A stretch of 64,000 nt of DNA, from NCBI RefSeq assembly GCF_008728515.1, contig NC_044978.1, forward strand, positions 2,127,771 through 2,191,770, read 5' to 3'. Made by a program: the position numbers and the translations under genes. Positions 57,986-64,000 of the stretch are shown here, piece by piece. Source of the stretch: Papio anubis (Eukaryota > Chordata > Mammalia > Primates > Cercopithecidae). The notes below the pieces were generated by a model, which saw nothing but the letters and a program-made list of their open reading frames with translations, made no database searches and was not told the DNA's origin. Every line of letters starts with the position of its first letter. Within the stretch, counting starts at the first letter, position 1.

Positions 57986-58075
57986 AATGTTGGACAAATT
58001 AACAAGGATGAAGGCTGTGCTTGGTGCCCAATGTTGGACAGCAATTAACAAGGATGAAGGCTGTGCTTGGTGCCC
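57986..58075. repeat. Recent tandem duplication, two units of 44 and 46 bp
   Basis: Unit 1 57986-58029 and unit 2 58030-58075 both read AATGTTGGACA..AATTAACAAGG and go on to GCTTGGTGCCC. Apart from two bases (GC) added after GGACA in unit 2 they are identical. Confidence 0.95.
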
Positions 58076-58697
58076 ACTGCTCCTGAGAGCCCTTGTTGGG
58101 GACTCTGGTCAACTGTTTCTGTCAGACTTCAACAAGTTAATAGGTAACTACTTCTCCATTTTTCGTATTTTCAAAAATCACTATGAAGAAAGATCAAAAT
58201 ATCATGCTTAGAACTATTAATATTCTAAATTGTTGTTAAAAATGTTAAAATTTTTAAACATTCATAAATGTTGTTAAAAATCAGCAACATTTATGAACTT
58301 GTTATATGGAACACCGTATTAATAAACTGAGCTCTAGACATGGAAGAAACTAAGTTTGCAGCTATATACGTTTTCCCATGATCTGTGCACATGTGTAATT
58401 AACATTTTTTGGTCATGGTATCAATGTATAAAATCATAGATTAGTATTTGAAGGGTGATTGGAGCCTATACGCAGTATGCACATGCTGACATGCATGTCC
58501 ACATAGGCACACTGCACTACCCTCCCCAAAGAAGAAACCTTCCTCTAGTTGATTTTCCATAGAATTTCTCCCAAATGGATTTGTAGGCCCTTAGTAGTGG
58601 TAACTAATCATTCACTAGGCATTGTCTTCTCCAATGCCACTGCAACCTCCCCTCCCTGATCCCCCCAGCCCTGCCACCAATTAAAAAACCACCTCTC
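58076..58697. other. Intergenic DNA with a perfect short hairpin
   Basis: No gene. A 13-bp perfect stem (58261-58273 with 58285-58297) and an 11-nt AT-rich loop. Confidence 0.55.
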
Positions 58698-59028
58698 GGC
58701 CAGGCGCGGTGGCTCATGCCTGTAATCCCAGTACTTTGGGAGGCCGTGGCGGGTGGATCACGAGGTCAGGAGATCGAGACCATCCTGGCTAACACGGTGA
58801 AACCCTGTCTCTGCTGAAAAAACAAAAATGAAAAAATACAAAAAATTAATTGGGCGTGGTGGTGGGCGCCTGTAGTCCCAGCTACTCGGGAGGATGAGGC
58901 AGGAGAATGGCGTGAACCCGGGAGGTGGAGGTTGCAGTGAGCTGAGATCGCATCACTGCACTCCAGCCTGGGGTTCCGCCTCAACAACAACAACAACAAC
59001 AAAAAGCAAAAACAAAACAAAACAAAAC
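58698..59028 (+). mobile_element. Alu element with (CAA)n/(AAAAC)n tail
   Basis: Full-length sense Alu, AluY/AluS-like, with an extra A-rich linker between the arms (about 58820-58840) and a tail of CAA and AAAAC units. Flanked by CACCTCTC (58689-58696 region) and again after the tail. Minus frame 58766-59065 is antisense Alu. Confidence 0.95.
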
Positions 59029-60184
59029 AAACACCTCTCAGAAACATTAAAACAAAACAAAACACAACAAAAAACCACCTGAGACATAGGAATCTAGGAA
59101 CCTAGAAAGACTCAACCTATTGGTGAACAACGAATTTCCTGCGACACTTTGGTGAGGAAGGATTTGAGATCAATTGAACCTAATGTTTGACTTGCTCTGC
59201 CATGACTTTTGTTGCAATGATGACATTCTGCTAAGGAAAGAAAAGAATTTCTAAAACCTTGAGCCTTTCATGAATAAATCTCTCCTATTACGTGGTGTTA
59301 GCTAATTTTTCTTGGTGTCAATACCTGTTTTCTTTGTGCCTTGTTGCTATTTTTAACACAACACTTGATTATAATATTATTCTTACTGAAAAAACAGCTC
59401 CTTTATGCTCCAAAGAGTTAAAGAAACATAACACCTTTTCTTTCAGTCGGGCCATGGGAAGGAGGTAGTGAGCCTTTTGCAACTGTGTAGGGAATGATGA
59501 GTGGGGTCCATTTAAAGGCAGTTGCCCTGATCTTTCTAGCTGCGTATGGAAGGGAGCTCTGTCCTAGAAAAATCTGCTGGCTTGGCAGAAGAGTTGCTAT
59601 AGAAATAAATTGGTTACTAAGTGCTTATTATGTTTTATGTTTTCCTCTCATCATAATCCTTCATAATGTGTTTAAACAATTAATTGCCACAATATCTAGC
59701 CTTCTGAAGCTTAGAAAGGGACCCCGGGTACGTTGAAAGAGCTATGAGCCCCTATTTGGGCAAGAGGGAGAAGAGGATTTTTGCTGTTGCTGTTATTTAA
59801 TCACATATTAACTTTGCAGTTACTGAGTGTTTCCAATTTAAAGTGAACAACCAAATGTACTTAGAGAGACATATTAGAGTATTATGAGCTCTTCACACCC
59901 TGTGTACTCAAGAGTCACGGACTGTTTCTTGTTGGGGGCAGAAGGTGTGAGGCAGTGCCTCTTGGGAACTTCCTTAGGTGAAGAAAAGGTTAGTAAAGTT
60001 TTCTCTGCAAATAATTCTCTCACATAGCCTAATGTTATATTAGTATGTAATAGTCAAAATAAAATACCATCTGGCGCTATCCTCTCTTTCTACTTTATGT
60101 TCAGAGTAATTCAACTAAGCTGAAAAACTCCGGTTTTCAAGCACACCCTGCACTTTTTTTTTTTGCCAAGTATCTTGAAAATAT
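59029..60184. other. Intergenic, no recognised gene
   Basis: Unassigned; weak MIR-like resemblance near 59615-59730. The 80-codon frame at 59494-59736 has no known domain. Confidence 0.45.
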
Positions 60185-60384
60185 GTATTAGATGCTTAGT
60201 CTGCATGTAATGCTTTATTTCATGTAATCTTCACCTTTATTAGGTAGGAACTATTATTATCCTCACGTCACAGATAAGGAAAATTGAGGCTTCAAGATTT
60301 AAGTGACTTATTCAAGGTCATTCGATTAGCAAAGGGGGAAGGGACAATGTTTCAACCCAAGCAGTCCGACTTCACAGCACTTTT
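60185..60384 (-). mobile_element. MIR element
   Basis: Antisense MIR: 'taatcttcacctttattaggtagg', 'attattatcctcacgtcacagataaggaaaattgagg', 'ttcaaggtcattcgattagcaaagg', 'tttcaacccaagcagtccgac'. Confidence 0.88.
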
Positions 60385-60399
60385 ATCTATTGGTCTATC

Positions 60400-60446
<47 letters not shown>

Positions 60447-60610
60447 ATCTATCAATCTATCATCTATCTTTATGTATGTATATATCTATCTGTATGTATC
60501 TACCTATCATCTAATCTATGTATCTATTTATGTATGTATCTATCTGTATGTATGTATCTGTCTAGCTGTCTACCTACCTACCTACCTATCATCAATCATC
60601 TAGCTACCCA
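60385..60610. repeat. Compound (TATC)n / (TATG)n / (TACC)n tetranucleotide repeat
   Basis: A core of about 14 TATC units (60394-60447), then interrupted TATC/TATG/TACC units to about 60610. It creates the repetitive LSIYLSIY reading frames nearby. Very likely length-polymorphic. Confidence 0.95.
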
Positions 60611-61659
60611 GCTAGCTATCAGAGTATGGGGAGGTGTGCTCCCTGTCTTACATATGACAAGCTATTCTCAGATGTATAGTAATCCTTATTTCTTCGGTCA
60701 CTAGTAAAATGGAAGAACAAGATGCTGAACACTTCTCAGAAACTTCCTGTACCTGGGTGAGCTTGTTGACTGACAGGCCTCACTATACACTGATTAAGGA
60801 GCCAGTCATTTTCTTGGTAGATTCCCAAAATCAGTCTCCAAATTTCATTCCTTTTGAGTTTATTCTTTTGCCTGAATGATATTATCTAGGGTGCCAGTGT
60901 TCCGGGTTCAAGTGCAAGGGACACGGCTGTCCCTCTTCAGAAATGGAGACCCCAGTTTCCTCCCTCTGTGTTCAGCAGCACCTGATACTCCCGGGGGCAG
61001 TGCCTTATACCCAGACGCGGCTTCTCTGAATGAGAGTCTGCAGAAAGCAAACCTCGCTTCTGCCAGGATGAGGAGAAGCAATTTCCCATGACTGCCTGGG
61101 ATCGGGGAGACTACTTGGAGCCTAACACAACTTCTATCCAATCCTGTGGCTGTCAGTTCATCCTTATCCAGTATTTGGAGGGCTTGGAGGTGCCTTCAAC
61201 CCTGACTTGTGACCAATAGTCAAGCTTTGAAGATTTCTCTCTCTTAAAATGTGCTTCACTCAACTCCTACCAGTGTCATATCATCAAATACCTCCGCTCC
61301 CTTCAAATATACCACAAATGCTCCATGTTCCATGAAGCCCTAGTTCTTCCTTCATTCCAGTGTTATCACTTTGTGTGAAATGTTATATTCATGTTTAATT
61401 ATGCCCCACAAATTCCATTCCTTTTCAGAACTAAATTTGAAAAAATGTTCTTCACGCTTCTTTAAGTATCTAGTAAAAAACATTCAGCAGCACATTTTTG
61501 AATCGGAATAACAATAGCCGGGGACAGTTCTTGACGTGTTCCCTTCATTTGGTCATTATTGCATAAGAAGAAAAATCTTTCCTAGTGATTATACATTTTC
61601 ATAGCTTGGCTTCATAATTAAGTAATAAGAAAGAAGTTAAATTAGATAAATTTTGTAAT
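60611..61659. other. Intergenic, no recognised gene
   Basis: Unassigned. The frames at 60876-61141 on both strands lack domains. Confidence 0.5.
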
Positions 61660-61790
61660 GTGTAAGTGCCTACTTTGGGTTAAACACACATCAACACTAA
61701 TTTTCACAACAACACTGCAAGACTGGTATTGTTATATCCATTTAACAGCTGATGGAACTCATGCTTGGAGAGGTTAGGAAGTTTGCTCAA
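61660..61790 (-). mobile_element. MIR element
   Basis: Antisense MIR: 'attttcacaacaacactgcaagactgg', 'atatccatttaacagctgatggaactcatgc', 'gagaggttaggaagtttgctc'. Confidence 0.78.
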
Positions 61791-61889
61791 TAATGATCAT
61801 TTATATTTACCCAACATATATGTAATAAACAAATTTTGTGATTATTATTATCCAGTTTCTACAAGTGAGAAAAAACAGTCTTTGGAACA

Positions 61890-62265
61890 GCATTTCTCAT
61901 AACATGATGTGTGAAACTCTGGTGGTCCCTGAGACCTGTTTAGGGCTCCCCAAGACTTAGTTAGGTCAAGACCTTGGTGAGGTCAAAGCATTTTAATAAT
62001 GAGACAATGTTTGCCGTTGTTGCTGTCATTCTCCCATGGGCATGCAGTGTTCTCCAGAGATTTCACGAAGAGTGACTACGCGATCACTCTGACAGCCAAC
62101 GGCACGTGTGCTTGTGTATTCTTGTGTTTAAAAAATTTATCTGTTTAAATTTTAATATGCTATATATTGACAGAGATAGTTGACACATATATAAACTCCT
62201 GAAGCCCTCAATAATTTTTAAAATGAAAAGGTATCCTGAGGCCAAGAAGTTTAACAACTGCTGCC
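61890..62265. mobile_element. hAT-Charlie-type DNA transposon relic
   Basis: Left side 'ctctggtggtccctgagacctgtttagggctcccc'; right side 'ccctcaataatttttaaaatg' then 'ggtatcctgaggccaagaagtttaacaactgctgcc', matching the ends of a Charlie-type family with most of the middle deleted. Non-coding. Confidence 0.7.
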
Positions 62266-64000
62266 TTAAAGGAATATATTCCTTGTATTCCACGAGGAAT
62301 ACAACTGATTTCTAGTTGAAATGAACGGGCAATACAGATATTCTGGTATCTCCATAGCAGACTCTGCCTCTCACATGGTATTCACGGTGTTTTGGCATAT
62401 CAGAATCTTCTCAGTTTTAGCAGATATTTACCTTTCCTGGAGGATAGTCTTTATATATCCAATAGAACAATTTTGTCAATTGGTAGTCAAATTATATTTA
62501 CCTAAGTTAGTGAACAGTTTTACCTGAAGACCCACAGACTTCTCTTTTCAGTGGCAGATGCATTCAATATTATCGCAGAAATTCACCTGGAATCCAATTT
62601 ACTTTGGGGCATTTAATATTGTAGAATTTCACTATGTGGCCAATAATGATGTCTGTACAACATACTTTGCTTTGCGGCCTTCTGTTTGTAGTTGGGTTTT
62701 AATAAACAAAGTGACTTATGTGAAAGTTAATCCCTTTGATAGTTACAGTATAGAAAAAAATCAAAATGTCTTACAAAGAGTCTTTGAAAAACCTAGATAT
62801 AATAATTATTAAATCCTTTCAGGTTGCTGCCGGACTGATGATTGGAAAGCTACCTAGAAAAGCTGCCAAATTTGACATTTTTGCGTATGATACACGCTAG
62901 AGAAAATTTTACAAAGAGTATTTTTTTTAAGCTACTGGACTTTAATCTAAGTTTCTGTGAGCCACACACACTGTTTTTCTAGACATGTAAGCTTTACTCT
63001 TCTGGAAATTACGATGGAAATTTTTCTCTGAGTTTTAAGTGTACATTTAGCACTACAAGACTCACAATAAATTATTAAGATTTTACAGAAATTATTATTA
63101 ATGAGATGTGGAAGAGAAGAGATTATCTCAAACTTCAGGTTTTATTCTAAGGATCCAACATTTTGACTCAAAAAAGATTAAATTGAGAGTTTAAAAAAAT
63201 AAAACTCGGTGATTTTTTCAAAATTCCTTAAATCAAATATCTAACAACTGAGCACACTTTCCAACATCCCAGCAATTTTACTTGCACCAAATTTCCTGGA
63301 GTGCATGAATAATGCTGATTGCTGCGGTTGAATCGATTGTGCAACAATCCACATTGATCATGAAGACAGCTGAAATGAGCAGACCAGCCACGGGGCAGTT
63401 TGTTTATTTCACGTATATAGATACAGCTTTAATTCCAAGCATAGAAGTTTCAGAGAAATATTCCTAATACAAATATATTTTTTTGACTGAATACACATTA
63501 AGGGGTCATTTTCTCTCATGCTGTAGGGAACAAGTGCTCAGGGAAATGGTCTCAGCATGTTGACGCTGCATTTGAGGTTTGTAATGAAGTACCTTATTCT
63601 CCACCCTATGGGTTAGAAACTGGACTCTGGTAAGTCCACACAGAGAAATGATCTGCAGGTGTTATAGTTAGGAAGGAGAGATCCATGGTCCTCCTAATGG
63701 TAACAAAATGCCCCCAGCATTGTAATTTTAATGCCTTCTGAATTTTTGTAATTTGTTTTCTCCACATTTAGTTTCAAGCAAGGCTTGAATTATATAAGAG
63801 ATAGATGCTTCCAAGAAAATGATCAACTACAAGCTCTAGCTCTCCTCTAAAATTTTCTTGGGTGAGTACAAAGTCTGACAGTGGCAACTAAAACAAGGAT
63901 TGATTCTGAGAAAACAACTGGTGAAGAAGTGAGCAACATTTGCTGTCTGCAATCAATATTTGTGAAATATGACACAGGTAAAATTTGAAAGAACATTCAT
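62266..64000. other. AT-rich intergenic DNA to the window end
   Basis: No gene or assignable repeat. The 84-codon plus frame at 62558-62812 has no domain or supporting context. Confidence 0.5.

Noticed and set aside
60284..60704. Leu/Ser/Ile/Tyr-repeat proteins
   Set aside because: Direct translation of the TATC microsatellite.

Overview
The window looks like primate, most likely human, nuclear DNA from a gene-poor, AT-rich intergenic region. It carries about a dozen full-length Alu copies (one AluY-like with a perfect 14-bp target-site duplication), L1 fragments of several ages, a complete THE1-type MaLR retroelement with two LTRs, and older mammalian repeats (MIR, L2, MER5, Tigger2-like, hAT-Charlie). 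No intact protein-coding gene, tRNA, rRNA, CRISPR array or prokaryotic-type operon can be supported. Almost every long open frame traces to an Alu, L1, L2, LTR or microsatellite.

The one gene-like object is a broken ADAM metalloprotease of the intronless ADAM20/ADAM21 type (about 8049-10293, + strand). Signal peptide, prodomain, metalloprotease, disintegrin, cysteine-rich, EGF-like, transmembrane and cytoplasmic segments can be followed in order, but through several frames and stop codons. One frameshift falls on the first zinc-binding histidine. The cytoplasmic tail has three in-frame 33-bp repeats.

Layout: 1-3745 sense-strand L1 with an Alu inside the second L1; 4648-5868 antisense MaLR internal fragment without LTRs; 6019-6141 partial Alu; 8049-10293 ADAM pseudogene; 12420-20187 a tangle of old L1s, including a sense ORF2 piece inside an antisense element; 21575-23818 DNA-transposon fossils (MER5A, Tigger2-like); 24531-24769 a 38/39-bp tandem array; 25640-26262 L1; 27459-31670 Alus, MIR and an antisense L1 3' end; 33711-33878 a 32-bp CpG-containing minisatellite; 36443-40028 three Alus in otherwise unassigned DNA; 41650-46980 L2, then an antisense L1 holding three Alus, then L2; 48247-48376 a short tandem repeat; 49103-49996 a large, highly identical inverted repeat; 50635-53480 MIR and L2 relics; 53967-56562 complete antisense THE1 with an Alu inside; 57986-58075 a recent tandem duplication; 58698-59028 Alu; 60385-60610 TATC microsatellite; 61890-62265 hAT-Charlie relic; the rest is unassigned.

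I found no new multi-gene system. The most unusual structure is the inverted repeat at 49103-49996: 223-nt arms, about 99% identical over most of their length, around a 448-nt spacer. The ADAM relic and the two minisatellites (one repeating a palindromic decamer with T-box-like half-sites) follow. Repeat family names come from recognising consensus sequence by eye, not from a database search.
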